Shown here: positions 1 through 9,362 of the stretch, piece by piece
Numbering within the stretch: the stretch's first letter is position 1
Layout: the number at the start of each line of letters is the position of its first letter
Origin: Candidatus Binatia bacterium
GTDB taxonomy: Bacteria; Desulfobacterota; Binatia; UBA12015
Reading direction: 5' to 3'
DNA length: 64,000 nucleotides
NCBI GenBank assembly: GCA_029243485.1
Contig: JAQWRY010000011.1
Coordinates: 1-64,000, forward strand
Notes under the pieces: generated by a model
Database searches by the model: none
Told to the model about the DNA's origin: nothing
Seen by the model: the letters and a program-made list of their open reading frames with translations, nothing else
Made by a program: the position numbers and the translations under genes

Positions 1-390
1 AGGCGGATCACTTCGCGCTTCTCCGCCGCTCTCAATCGCTCGTACCGTCGTCCGAGCCGGAGCCCAAGAGACTTTTTTGAGCAACCGCACTTCGAGCACC
101 GTCTCGGCCAGAGCGTGCTTCAAGCGGTCGTTCTCGTCCTGAAGACCCTTTACCTCGGGGGCGCTCGCCTCGCGTTTCGTGTCGCCCAGCAGCCGCTTCT
201 TTCCCGCTTCCAGGAATTCCTTGGACCAGCGGTAGTAGAGATTCGGAGCCAGGCCCTCTCGGCGACACAGAGCCGCAATGCTCTCCTCGCCCCGCAGTCC
301 TTCGAGGACGATCCGAATCTTCTCTTCCGCCGAAAAACGACGTCGTGTCTTGCGCTGAATGTCGCGGACGACCTTCTCCGCGCTCTCTCT
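1..390 (-). pseudogene. IS3-family transposase OrfA, with the start of OrfB running off the window
   Basis: Reading leftward from about 390, the frame encodes a typical IS3 OrfA helix-turn-helix region: a basic stretch with KTRRRFSAEEKIRIVLEGL, then GEESIAALCRREG and LYYRWSKEFLEAGKKRLLGD, followed by a leucine-zipper-like LLKK segment. At 72-78 the minus strand reads AAAAAAG, the classic slippery site for programmed -1 frameshifting in this family. The -1 frame ends at a TGA near 32. The OrfB-like start (YERLRAAEKREVIR) is in the remaining frame and runs off position 1, so an extra indel is likely. No ATG, GTG or TTG start is visible after the in-frame TAG at 406-408. Probably a decayed copy. 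Confidence 0.75.
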
Positions 391-622
391 CGCTCGAACG
401 TCGTACTATACGAGCGAGCCGACCGGGTCATCTTGGTCACGATGATGGCGCCTCCCTACATGCTGCACTTCCATCGGCGAATGTTCGCGGAGGCGGGATA
501 CGGGCCCGAATTCGAGGCGTTACATCCCAAGAAGAGCGGGGCGGTCCGTCTGTTCGTGAGGGAGTGAGGGCTGGGGCGGCGACGTACCCGGAGCCTCGAA
601 TCGACAGGCCCCACGCGGAGTC

Positions 623-2779
623 TCAGCGCTCGTCACACCCGTCCATCCCCATGATCCAGAACCGCACGATCGGAATCGCCCCCAAGTCGGGAATCGCGCT
701 CCCGAGCGGCGGCATGCGCCGCGCGCCGGTCTTGGTCATTCGCCGCCATAGGATGGATTGCTGCGGCACGCCCGGCGTGAGCAGCGACATGCCTTCGAAC
801 CCCTCGACCTCGATCTGAGGCTCCCGGTTGCACAGGCCCATTTCCGAACCAGGCGTCGCGCGCCGCAGGTCCATGCTCGACAAGCCCGAGCCGTCGGGGC
901 GGTGACACCCAGAGCAGTTCACATGAAGGTAGTCCCGCGCGCGTGTCGCAGTAGCAGCCTCGCGATCATCAAGCGCGCGCAGGGGGTCGCCCGTTTCGAG
1001 CCCGGGCGCCGTGGGATCCTCGAAAAGTCCCAGCTGTTTCCAGAGAGTGATCTGGGAGATCTCCCCGGCGGTCTCCGGATTGACGACGCCGCGATCGAGC
1101 TGGGCGGTCTCGAGACCGAGGGTGCGGCCCGCCGCCTTGGTATGGCACCCGAGGCAGTCGGCCCGGGTAGGGAGCGTCCACAAGAGATCTCCGAGCTCGA
1201 CCTGACGCGAGCCGCGCCGCAACCATGCCTCGGTTTCGTCGTCTTCCCATTCATATGTGTAGCCGGCCCAGACCCCGTCGGGGTGCCGCATGAAGAGACG
1301 TGTCTCGACCAGTCGCCCGCTCGAGCGGAAGCTCTTCACGAGAACGGAGCCCACGGGCAGATCCCAATCGCCGTCCGGGTTCACACGGATCTGTCCTTCG
1401 GGGGGCAGAGACAGCCAACGGTCCTTCTCGAGGCCGTCGGACCAAAGCGGCAGATTCACTTCGTAGGGGAGGAGGTGATCTGCGGGTTCGGTCGGCCTGT
1501 CGACGTCGAAACAGCCCGTGCGGGAGAGCCGATCCGGGAGCGCGTCGCCGTCGCTCTGCGGGTTCGCTACGATGCGCCGGAGATTGTCCCCGCCGAGACG
1601 GGTCACGACGTAGACTTCGCCCTCCCCGTCCTCGGCGAACGAGCTCATGCTCTCCCCCTCCTCCAGGAGCAGATCCGGCTCGGAGCCGGAGTCGTCGGGG
1701 TCGACCGCCCAGATCTTTGCCGAGCGCCAGTCGCCATAGAGCAACTTCCCATCGAGCGCGGACAGCTCTCGCCCCCGATAGACGTACCCACCGACCACGG
1801 CTCGGCCGACGCCGTGACCGTAATCCGCGAGAGGTGGTACCGATCCATCATCACAAGGCTCGCCGAGGCAGATCGTGCCCTCCCACGTTGGCCAACCGTA
1901 ATCGCGCCCGGCGTCGATGCGGTCGACCTCCTCGCGCCTGCCACCCCCGACGTCGCCGCCGAAGATCCGATCGGTCGCGTGGTCGACACTGAACTTCCAC
2001 ATGTTTCGGAGGCCGGATGCGTAGATCTCGGGGCGCGCTCCGACCTCGGACGAAAACGGGTTGTCCGAAGGAATGCCGTAGGGCCGCGGACCATCGACGT
2101 CGATGCGAAGAAGCGAGCCCAGCAATGTAGTCCGATCCTGACCGTTCTCGGGGACGCCTCCGTCTCCGAGACTGACAAGCAGCATCCCTGTGGGATCGAA
2201 CTCGAGCGTCCCGGCGTGGTGAAACTCGGTGGGGAGAGCGACCCTTAGAAGCACCGCCTCGCTCTCCGGCGCGATTCGCGCCAAGTCGGCGTCCACACGG
2301 AACGCCGACAGGTAGAACGTCGCAACCGTCTCGGGCGTCTCAGGATGGGCGGTGAACGTGAGATAGACCCGCGGATCTTCGGGGAAACCGGGATGGAATG
2401 CGAAACCAAGCGCGCCGATCTCGAAATTCGGGTGCACGACGATCCGGTCGGAGATGTCGAGGAGAACCCGGATACTCGGGTCGGTTTCGGTGAACGTGAC
2501 GAGCCTTCCCGCTTGTTCCAGGGCCCACCAACGCCCCGGTTCGACCGGGTCGGGGCGGGCCACTGTCGGCCGTTCGAGATCCAGCCCCTCGATGAGCGTC
2601 TCCAGGCGGTATGCAAAGGGAGAAGGCGGCCGCTCGGGTGCCACACAGCCGAGCATGGAGGATTCGATCGGTTCGGACCCTATGCCGCCGTCCCCTGCGC
2701 CGCTCTCTCCTCCGCCGGAGCATCCGCTCACCAATCCCGCAGCCGCGAGGGCGACGACTACGACCGTCCTTCGTCGCAT
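623..2779 (-). CDS. PQQ-dependent sugar dehydrogenase-like lipoprotein fused to a C-terminal cytochrome c region
   Basis: A 718-residue exported protein. The N-terminus is a lipoprotein signal ending in LVSGC, so Cys20 is probably lipidated. Residues about 50-410 resemble soluble aldose/glucose dehydrogenase beta-propellers, with HHAGTLEFDPTG, VSLGDGG, ASGLRNMWKFSVD and GGDVGGGRREEVD matching family signature loops. The last third holds two haem-binding motifs, CLGCH near residue 542 and CSGCH near residue 621. This suggests a quinohaemoprotein that oxidises a sugar or alcohol in the periplasm and passes electrons to its own cytochrome domain. It reads away from an IS3 remnant that ends just upstream, which may have replaced its native promoter. 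Substrate unknown. Confidence 0.85.
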   Translation of the reverse strand: MRRRTVVVVALAAAGLVSGCSGGGESGAGDGGIGSEPIESSMLGCVAPERPPSPFAYRLETLIEGLDLERPTVARPDPVEPGRWWALEQAGRLVTFTETDPSIRVLLDISDRIVVHPNFEIGALGFAFHPGFPEDPRVYLTFTAHPETPETVATFYLSAFRVDADLARIAPESEAVLLRVALPTEFHHAGTLEFDPTGMLLVSLGDGGVPENGQDRTTLLGSLLRIDVDGPRPYGIPSDNPFSSEVGARPEIYASGLRNMWKFSVDHATDRIFGGDVGGGRREEVDRIDAGRDYGWPTWEGTICLGEPCDDGSVPPLADYGHGVGRAVVGGYVYRGRELSALDGKLLYGDWRSAKIWAVDPDDSGSEPDLLLEEGESMSSFAEDGEGEVYVVTRLGGDNLRRIVANPQSDGDALPDRLSRTGCFDVDRPTEPADHLLPYEVNLPLWSDGLEKDRWLSLPPEGQIRVNPDGDWDLPVGSVLVKSFRSSGRLVETRLFMRHPDGVWAGYTYEWEDDETEAWLRRGSRQVELGDLLWTLPTRADCLGCHTKAAGRTLGLETAQLDRGVVNPETAGEISQITLWKQLGLFEDPTAPGLETGDPLRALDDREAATATRARDYLHVNCSGCHRPDGSGLSSMDLRRATPGSEMGLCNREPQIEVEGFEGMSLLTPGVPQQSILWRRMTKTGARRMPPLGSAIPDLGAIPIVRFWIMGMDGCDER

Positions 2780-2799
2780 CGACCCATTCCTCTCTTTGC

Positions 2800-3012
2800 C
2801 CGCAGGCGCGATCCTGCGGGAATCAGATCGACCCTCGCACGAAGAAGTACGGCGTCGAGTTCTGCATGGCGATTCTCAGTCCCCTTGTCCAGCGACTCGT
2901 GGAAGCGCCGGTGGTTGTAGTGCTCGACGAAGTGACCGATCGCACGCTCCACCTCCCACGGACTGTAGTACTTGTCCAGCCTCACCACGTTCAGCATCGA
3001 GCGGTGGTCAGG
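2800..3012 (-). pseudogene. IS3-family OrfB (integrase core) C-terminal fragment
   Basis: The minus-strand frame carries the end of an IS3 OrfB/integrase domain: HRSMLNVVRLDKYYSPWE, then VERAIGHFVEHYNHRRFHESL, whose terminal glutamate region is the end of the DDE core. No upstream part of OrfB is present. Sequence before about 3012 is unrelated, so this is a truncated remnant rather than a mobile copy. It cannot be the downstream half of the OrfA at 1-390, because both lie on the minus strand in the wrong order. It lies directly upstream of the dehydrogenase starting at 2779. Confidence 0.75.
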
Positions 3013-3081
3013 ATGGCCTTCGGCCTACACATCAAAGGTGGCGACCACGGCAACGCCCAGGCCATGCTCCTCTACTATTTC

Positions 3082-3121
3082 GGGGACGTTCGTTAGTCCA
3101 CGCCGAATCTTTAGTCGTCAC
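3082..3121 (+). repeat. Partial copy of the GGGGACGTT-type dispersed repeat
   Basis: Sixteen of the first 17 bases match the left arm of the inverted repeat at 23271, and TTTAGTCG follows at nearly the same distance. Here too the repeat supplies the end of an upstream open frame: plus-strand codons read GDVR then TAG, compared with GDVG then TAG at the amidase end near 23357. No complementary right arm was found nearby, so this is a half-element. Confidence 0.55.
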
Positions 3122-3418
3122 TTTCGTAACGGCCCGGGAACGTGGCAGGAGCCGCGACGACCATGTTCGCTCAGCTCACGATCACCGCAGCTTTCGGCAT
3201 CCCCACACTCGGCTTCGATCCAACGGCGACGATCACGGCGGAGCTCCGGAACAGCTCGGGCGCCGGCTCTAGCTCTGTCTACGAACCACACCTCCTCAAG
3301 AACGGCGCCAGTCAGTTTCGAGACTCCGAGCGAGTGAGGCGCCGTCCCGACGCTTGGCATTCCTAGCGCGGGGGCGAACCGAGGCACCGAGGGCGATGAC
3401 CGTTCCTCGGTTTCCAGA
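3122..3418. other. No gene recognised
   Basis: Both strands have short open frames here, including a plus-strand frame from 3142 to 3366 with a hydrophobic start. None has a convincing start site, family motif or extended domain. The stretch lies between the half-repeat and the decayed MBOAT/SGNH locus and is best read as debris. Confidence 0.5.
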
Positions 3419-4571
3419 TCACTTCGATTCGACTTCTTGCTGCAGTTTGCGCGACATCCGCCTTCGGAGGGCGAGAATACGGGCCTTGGCGCCCGCGAGC
3501 TCTCTCGACACGAATGCGAGACCCGACGGATTCAAGTGGTTCTGGTTGTCGCGAAAGTCCCGTTCGGGAAGCCGATCGTAGAGGTTGAGCCACTCCTGTG
3601 GTCGCGCACCGATGGCGACCTGCAACGCATCGATCTTGTCGGACAGGGCCAGCTAATCGAGCAAACCGAGTCGCCCGAGTGGGCCCGGGTTGATCGGAGA
3701 AACAGAGAACAAGACCGACACCCCGCTCCCCCGCAGGCTCTTCAGTATCGCAGCAGCAATCACAGCCTGTGGATGAATGGACGGATCCACATCGTACGTC
3801 GAGAGTGCCACCTCGCGCGTAAATCGCAGAAAGATCCACTGGGGGCGGACTCCGAGCGCCTGGCCCGCTTGGCGACCGGCCGCGAGAAGCCATTTGCTCC
3901 CGATCGCGTGCACGCCTTCCGACATGTAGAGCGTCCGTTTCTGTTCTTGCAGCCGGTATACCGCTGGATCGAGAACCCCGACCCCCTCCTCATGCAGGCT
4001 TTCCCGAATCTGGAACTGCCGCACCAACGAGAGTTTGCGCGAGAGGTTCAGGAACCTTCCGTTGGGGTAGCTCCCCGCCGGGGAGAAAATGCGCAGGTTG
4101 ATCCCGATGATCACAACGTCGGGGTCGGCCGCCGCGATCTCGTCCAATAGGTAGTAGAGGTGGATCGGACGGAACGCGACGTGGGCGGCGGTGAACGCGG
4201 CGACGAACACCTTTCGCTCGCGCAGATCGTTCCGATAGGCCTTCGCCAGGTGGAAGGTGCGAAGCCGCCAGAACTCACTCGGGTTCTCGGAGAGATACGG
4301 ATGCCGAAAATTCTCCGGCAGGCGGAAGCCCAACAGCCCCGCGACTCCCATCGCGATGTCCGTGTAGCCGGAAAAGTCGAAGTAGATCTGGAAGGCGTAC
4401 GCGTAGAGCGCGAAGTCCGAAAACGATCCCGTCGGCGGACGGAGGCCCCGGTACGTGTCGACGATGTAGCTGATCGAGTGAAACGTGTAGAACGAGATGC
4501 CGAGTGGCACGACGACGGCGAGAAAGCCGGGCGCCCGGCCACCTGGGACGAAGCGATCGATCGCGACCCAC
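3419..4571 (-). pseudogene. Decayed MBOAT O-acyltransferase joined to an SGNH-hydrolase-like C-terminal part
   Basis: The frame begins with MBOAT/AlgI-like sequence: PLGISFYTFHSISYIVDTYRG, then FQIYFDFSGYTDIAMG, then GFRLPENFRHPYLSENPSEFW. The long central segment that normally separates the first two blocks is missing, and the His-bearing C-terminal half is absent. After NPSEFWR the sequence changes abruptly to an SGNH/DltD-like region (DPDVVIIGINLRIF, VSPINPGP). An in-frame TAG at about 3650-3652 interrupts it. The frame then continues to a typical end, NQNHLNPSGLAFVSRELA, at 3419. At least two deletions plus a nonsense codon make it non-functional. The ancestor was probably a polysaccharide O-acetylation locus (acyltransferase plus SGNH partner). 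Confidence 0.7.
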
Positions 4572-4649
4572 CTCTATCTGATGGACCGCTTCCTCAATCC
4601 ACCGGCGGAGACGCGCTCGCTCGCCGCGTTCACGATCACCCCGCGACCC

Positions 4650-4815
4650 AGGGCGCGACCGTGGAGTCGTTGCGGGCGAGCGGCGGCATACGTAGGAGAT
4701 GCGGTCCGCCAGGGGACCGTGTGGGCGTACGACGGCTGGCCCGGCCTCAACACGCTCACCTCCGGCGTCGAGAGCCTGCCGCTGGCCTTCGCACTCGCGC
4801 GGGCCGATGGTCAGG
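4650..4815 (+). pseudogene. Molybdopterin oxidoreductase C-terminal fragment
   Basis: The plus-strand frame contains VRQGTVWAYDGWPGLN followed by LTSGVESLP, which matches the cofactor-binding C-terminal domain of molybdopterin dinucleotide oxidoreductases. Upstream sequence in the same frame shows no clear family similarity, and the end runs into the 3' end of the convergent gene at 4811. No cofactor-binding core is present. The N-terminal part of a similar enzyme lies 34 kb away at 38480-38989. Confidence 0.5.
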
Positions 4816-5437
4816 GCTCGAGTTCGATGCCCTTCACTTTCACGACGTCGAGGTCACCGTCCGCGTCCGTGAAGGTGAGGTCCGCCTCCGCCGACCCCCT
4901 CAGTTTGTACGTGTCGTCGCCCGCACCGTCCGAGATCCCGAAACGGTCGGCACCGGAGGCGCCCTTGAGATAGTAGTAGTCGTTCCCGTCCCCCGCGTCG
5001 TCGAAGACTTCGTACGTATCGTCTCCGCCCTTTCCCTCGAGCTTGTACCGATCGTCGCCGGGACCATCCTGGACGAAGACGAAGTCACTCTCCGCACCAG
5101 CGCCGAGCCAATACGTCGATGATCCGGGACCGTCCACGACCGTAATCGTGTCTACGCCGCCTCTGGCCTTCAGGTGATAAGTCACGTTTCCCGGGACGAG
5201 GATCTGAAACTTGCCGCCACCCACGGCCCGCACGGTACCGGGCCCGCCGCGAACGGTCACGCCGGAACTCACGGTGATCATCGGAGGTTCTGCGGTCTCG
5301 TCGATCGTAATGGTGTCGGCCCGATCACCGCCGGAACGCAACCGGATTCGATTCTCCGCGTCCGCCGGGGCCGCTGCGATCAGCGCGATCAGCATCAGAA
5401 GGGACGGCCACAACACCGGGTTCCTGGGGGCCAGCAT
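4811..5437 (-). CDS. Secreted protein with RTX-like acidic Asp/Gly repeats
   Basis: A 208-residue protein with an N-terminal signal peptide (hydrophobic stretch LLMLIALIAAAPADA). Residues about 95-200 hold repeated acidic units such as GPGDDRYKLEGKGGDDTY, GDGNDYYYLKG and GAGDDTYKLRG. These resemble haemolysin-type Ca2+-binding nonapeptide repeats (GGxGxDxLx) but are longer and Tyr-rich. It is probably an exported Ca2+-binding or structural protein. It lacks a recognisable catalytic domain. The gene is a single leftward unit whose 3' end abuts a molybdopterin fragment. Function beyond metal binding is not deducible. Confidence 0.65.
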   Translation of the reverse strand: MLAPRNPVLWPSLLMLIALIAAAPADAENRIRLRSGGDRADTITIDETAEPPMITVSSGVTVRGGPGTVRAVGGGKFQILVPGNVTYHLKARGGVDTITVVDGPGSSTYWLGAGAESDFVFVQDGPGDDRYKLEGKGGDDTYEVFDDAGDGNDYYYLKGASGADRFGISDGAGDDTYKLRGSAEADLTFTDADGDLDVVKVKGIELEP

Positions 5438-5659
5438 GATTCTCCTGTTGGGAATAGAAAGTACCTCGGGCCACGTCGACCCGCCTTGAATGGTACAAGG
5501 AGTGGGTGAGTCTGGGCAACAGAAGATGTTCGATGCCTCCTCGTTGAGGCGTAAATTCCCGCTCTGGGCAACGTCGGCTGTCCCTGAACGAGCCCGCGGG
5601 CCGGGCCTGAGCGGCTGACGTCCGGCCCACCCCGTTATAGACTCGACGCGGAGGAAATC

Positions 5660-5990
5660 TCAGGAGGGAAGACGACCGCAGTCAGGTTCTGGTCTTCGCC
5701 GGCGCCGTTCTCGATTTGATCGGGTTGCTCTCGAGCACCGCGATCCCCGGGAGGACATCGGCCCGACCCATGTTTCCGTGGTGCCCGGCGCCCGCCGGCC
5801 GATATGCAAGCCGACAATGCCCACGGCAACCGGCCCCACGGTCTTGCCTGCGGGCGTGCGGTAATAGGCTTCCGTTACGAAGTACCGATCTTGTTGATCG
5901 TCCGCCTCGAAAATCTTCCACGACACCTAGATCTCCATCCCACCCTGCTGCGCCCAGCCGGGGAGCGTAATGGGCGGGGCGCAGTCGTCG
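5660..5990 (-). pseudogene. Remnant of a conserved hypothetical protein, interrupted by an amber codon
   Basis: The minus-strand frame reads LPGWAQQGGMEI, then TAG at 5927-5929, then VSWKIFEADDQQDRYFVTEAYYRTP and VGPVAVGIVGLHI. Similar exported proteins of unknown function have a Lys where the TAG stands (MEIKVSWK), so AAG to TAG is the simplest explanation. That family normally continues after GLHI with a Trp-rich segment. Here the sequence loses similarity after GLHI, which suggests a frameshift or deletion. No start or intact domain remains. Confidence 0.5.
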
Positions 5991-6052
5991 AGGCGCGACC
6001 GAGATCCGCTTCTCTGGTTCCGTTCCAACTCTGGAGGTCCTAGTGTGCACCC

Positions 6053-7891
6053 ATGTTCTCCGATGACTCCCGCAGCCCGACGGACCACGAATCGGAGTTC
6101 GAGGCGCCGTCGTCGCTCGTACCCCGAAGGCACTCGCCCGACCCCTTCGCCTGCCCGTGTTGCGCAAACGTGTTCGCGGAGACCCTACGACTCGCCGGCG
6201 TCGACCTCACAGCGCACGGGCGCGGTCTTCGAGGCCACTCGCCCCGTGCGGCGGCCCGACACCTCCTGTTCACCAATGCGCGCATCCTCACCATGAACGC
6301 GGAGGCACCCGAGGCAGAGAGCCTTCTCGTCTCAAACGGCAAGATCGCCTGGGTCGGACGGCAGTCGGATCTTCCGGAGGCACTCCCTGAAGGCACCCAA
6401 CGGCTCGATCTGAAAGGAAAGGTGGTCCTACCGGGGTTCGTCGAACCCCACATGCACCTGGCCCCGCTGGCGATGCTTCGCGCGTTCGAGAACATCGGAC
6501 CGTTTCGGTTCGAAACCATCGCGAGCGCCCTGGAACACCTCCGCAACTTCGCGCTCACGACGAAACCGGGCGAGTGGATCGTGGGACGCCAGTTCGATCC
6601 CTCGCTTCAGGAGGGACCGAACACCCTCACCAACGCCATGCTCGACGAGATCTCCACCGAGCATCCCGTGTTCGTCTACAACGCCTCGCTTCACCTCGCG
6701 TACTGCAACTCGCGTGCACTCGAGCTGGCCGGCGTCGACTCGAGCACCCAAGTGCCCGCCGGTTCGGAGCTCGAGCGCGACGAGAACGGGGCCCCCAACG
6801 GCGTCCTCAAGGGCGGCGCGGCGATGGCACTCGTGGCGCGACACAACCCAGGCCTCCGCACGGGAAACCTCGCCGAGGCCTGCCTCGACGTGCTGAGTTC
6901 CGCAAACGCCGTCGGCATCACGACGGTGTGCGACCAGGGAACCGGCTTGTTCCAGGGCCGGCGAGAGCTCGACCTATACGAGGCGTTGCGCGCCAGCAAC
7001 CGCATGACGACACGGTTGCGGTTTAGTGTCTCCGACATTCGCGCCGAAGCATGGGACGAGGCGAACGTCACGTGGGGCCAAGGCGACGAGTGGGTACGCG
7101 TCACGGGGTGGAAGATCGTGAGCGACGGGTCCAACCAAGGGCGGACAGGTCTCCAGAGAGAACCCTTCCTCGGCGCGGGACTCGAGGATGACAATCGCGG
7201 AATCGCTTACGTCGAAGTCGATGCGCTCGAGGATTCCGTCCTGAAACGCCTGCGCGCCGGCTGGGCAGTCTGCGTTCACGCGAACGGAGACGCCGCGATC
7301 GATCGCGTCCTCGATGCCTTCGAGCGAGCGCACGAAGCGGGACTCGATCCGGCGGGCCACCGTTGCCGGATCGAACACTGCAGCATCCTGCACGACGAAC
7401 ACATCGAGCGCCTGTCCACGCTGGGAATCTCACCGAGCTTCCTCATCGGCCACGTCCACTACTGGGGCCAGGCGTTCGTCCAGGACATCTTCGGAGTCGA
7501 CAAGGCGTCGAAGCTGGATCGAACCGGCGCCTGCGAAGAGAAGGGGATTCGGTGGACGCTGCATTCCGACGACCCGGTCACGGAAATGAACCCGCTGCGC
7601 TGCATCGAGAATGCCGTCACGCGGACGATGTGGCGAACGGATCAGATCCTCGCGCCCGACGAGCGCGTTCCGGTCGAGGCGGCGATGCGTGCGATGACGA
7701 TCGACGCCGCTTGGCAATGTCACTCGGACCACGAGGTCGGAAGCCTCGAAGTGGGCAAGCTCGCAGACTTCGTGGTGCTCGGGAGCGACCCGCGCGAGGT
7801 CGCACCGACCGACATCGGCAAAGTCAGCGTCGAGGAGACCTGGGTTCAGGGCGAATGCGTCTGGAGAACTGGCGGCGCAGACGGGCTGTAG
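6053..7891 (+). CDS. YtcJ-like metal-dependent amidohydrolase (amidohydrolase family 3)
   Basis: A 612-residue protein with the amidohydrolase TIM-barrel plan. HMH (in VEPHMHL) is the first metal pair, followed by HANGDAAID, RIEHCSILHD and HSDDPVTEMNP, and a C-terminal beta-sandwich typified by GSLEVGKLADFVVLG. This matches the YtcJ/exoenzyme-regulatory group, which hydrolyses amide-type bonds in small molecules. The N-terminus carries about 70 extra residues including CPCCANVF, which may bind a metal. A later start would remove it, but ATG 6053 keeps the longest open frame. It stands alone on the plus strand with no signal peptide. Substrate unknown. Confidence 0.85.
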   Translation: MFSDDSRSPTDHESEFEAPSSLVPRRHSPDPFACPCCANVFAETLRLAGVDLTAHGRGLRGHSPRAAARHLLFTNARILTMNAEAPEAESLLVSNGKIAWVGRQSDLPEALPEGTQRLDLKGKVVLPGFVEPHMHLAPLAMLRAFENIGPFRFETIASALEHLRNFALTTKPGEWIVGRQFDPSLQEGPNTLTNAMLDEISTEHPVFVYNASLHLAYCNSRALELAGVDSSTQVPAGSELERDENGAPNGVLKGGAAMALVARHNPGLRTGNLAEACLDVLSSANAVGITTVCDQGTGLFQGRRELDLYEALRASNRMTTRLRFSVSDIRAEAWDEANVTWGQGDEWVRVTGWKIVSDGSNQGRTGLQREPFLGAGLEDDNRGIAYVEVDALEDSVLKRLRAGWAVCVHANGDAAIDRVLDAFERAHEAGLDPAGHRCRIEHCSILHDEHIERLSTLGISPSFLIGHVHYWGQAFVQDIFGVDKASKLDRTGACEEKGIRWTLHSDDPVTEMNPLRCIENAVTRTMWRTDQILAPDERVPVEAAMRAMTIDAAWQCHSDHEVGSLEVGKLADFVVLGSDPREVAPTDIGKVSVEETWVQGECVWRTGGADGL

Positions 7892-8115
7892 CGGGGAAGA
7901 ACCGCGGGAATCGGCGGTGCCGGAGATGCTTCGCTCGCTGGCGCCTTCGCCCCAGAGAGAGAGTCGGTCATGGCTGCGGCAAGAGCTTGGGGCTGCCCGT
8001 CGGCCCGCTCCCCCGTGAATCCAGCTTCAGCACGATTGCCATTCAGGCAACCCTCGACCCCTCCTCGTTCGGCGGCTACCGTGATCGGAACTCCCCTCGT
8101 CGAAAGGAAGTTCAC

Positions 8116-8475
8116 GTGATTACCTACGCCTATTGGGCCGCCGTTTTCGGCCTCACCCTCCTCGCGCTCGGCGTCCTCGGCGTGAGGATGCAGGCCTGGA
8201 AGCCCGCGATCGCGGTCGCCACGCTCGTCCTCGTGGCTGGCTGGGGCGCGTACGCCTTCCATTTCCAGCAGATCTTCGTGAAGCGCTGGGGTGGCGTGAT
8301 GACGCTTACGATCCCGACCGGCGAGCGCCACATCGGCTCGACGTGGAAGGAAGACAACCTCTGGACCGAGAGCTACGACCCCGAGACGAATACCTGCCAC
8401 TTCCGTGAGTACTCTAAGGGCAACCTGCTTCAGGGCAACGTCACCATCAAGGACTGCAACCCGGTCGGCATGTAA
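8116..8475 (+). CDS. Small membrane protein of unknown function
   Basis: A 119-residue protein started at GTG 8116, which has AAGGAAG five bases upstream. Residues 4-24 and 30-48 form two hydrophobic helices. A hydrophilic C-terminal domain follows, with Trp-Lys-Glu-Asp around residue 75, ending after TIKDCNPVGM. It has two Cys residues in the soluble part. No family recognised. The distance from the amidohydrolase (about 220 bp) argues for its own transcription. Confidence 0.7.
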   Translation: MITYAYWAAVFGLTLLALGVLGVRMQAWKPAIAVATLVLVAGWGAYAFHFQQIFVKRWGGVMTLTIPTGERHIGSTWKEDNLWTESYDPETNTCHFREYSKGNLLQGNVTIKDCNPVGM

Positions 8476-8613
8476 TCCTGATTCGGAAACGATGCTCACC
8501 CGGAACGATACACTCGCTGGGAACTGAGACCCCTCGCAGAGACACCCCGTTGCTTCACGGCCGCCGCCTTGGTGACCGGCACCCCCACCACGCCCCACAG
8601 GCCGTTACGCCAC

Positions 8614-9300
8614 TCAGACTCGCCCTTGACCTGCTTCATCTCGACGAGCGGCTCGAGGTCGGCGCGGAGCCGTGACGACCGGCTCGGAAAACGCCCAGAT
8701 GAACCCGGCAAAGCCCTTTGCCCAAACGCGCGCGTCCCCGGTGCGACTGAATTCCTCGTTGAAGGGCACGCTGCACTCGAGCGCTTCGACGCGATCGATA
8801 CGCAACGCGGCCTTCTCGGGGCCGCCGGCCACCGGCGCCAAGAGCGCCGCCAAAGATCGATAGAAGACGGGGAAAATGAAGTCCTTGTAGATCTCGGATC
8901 CGATCCGACCGGCCTCGACCATGCCCAACATCACGTCGCTCAGGCCGGCGACGATTCCGTTCGCCGGGTCGTACTCCTCGTTCCGTCCAAAGACCTGCAC
9001 GAGGAGCTTTCCACCCGACGGCAACTCCACCGTCGCCACGTGGTGGCTCGACTCCGGAACCACCCTCCCGTTCAGCGAGCCCCCGACCACCGCTCGGAAG
9101 ACATCGGAGCCGAGAACGAAAGAAGCCGCATCAAGGAACGGGTTCGGGAAAAGCTGCTTGAAGTCGTCCCTCGGGAGATCATCGAAGAACGTCCAGATGT
9201 TCGGCGGCGTTCTTTCGCGAACGGCGCGAATCATCTCGCCCACCGCATGGATCGCGTTGGCACCTTCCAAGCTTCCCAGATCGTGCCGCAGAAGCCCCTC
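8614..9300 (-). pseudogene. SABATH-type SAM-dependent carboxyl methyltransferase, truncated and internally deleted
   Basis: The frame preserves several SABATH blocks in order: HDLGSLEGANAIHAVGEM (a SAM-site-like motif), TPPNIWTFFDDLPRDDFKQLF (cf. FLNDLPGNDFN in plant enzymes), GGKLLVQVFGR, MVEAGRIGSEIYKDFIFPVFYRS and GFIWAFSEPVV. The region that normally lies between VVPESS and HHVATVELPSGG, which contains the SSxSLHWLS substrate motif, has been deleted. The N-terminal SAM segment lacks a start, and the 3' end shifts frame near 8670. Bacterial members are uncommon. This one is decayed. Confidence 0.6.
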
Positions 9301-9362
9301 TGACTATTGAGCAGCGCGGTGCGGTAAAGCTACGCCACCGAAGTCCCGGGATTTGCCGGCCG

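Noticed and set aside
758-2248. Long plus-strand open frame antisense to the PQQ dehydrogenase
   Set aside because: Typical shadow ORF of a high-GC gene: no domain, no RBS, Arg/Ala-rich composition; the minus strand encodes clear haem and propeller motifs.
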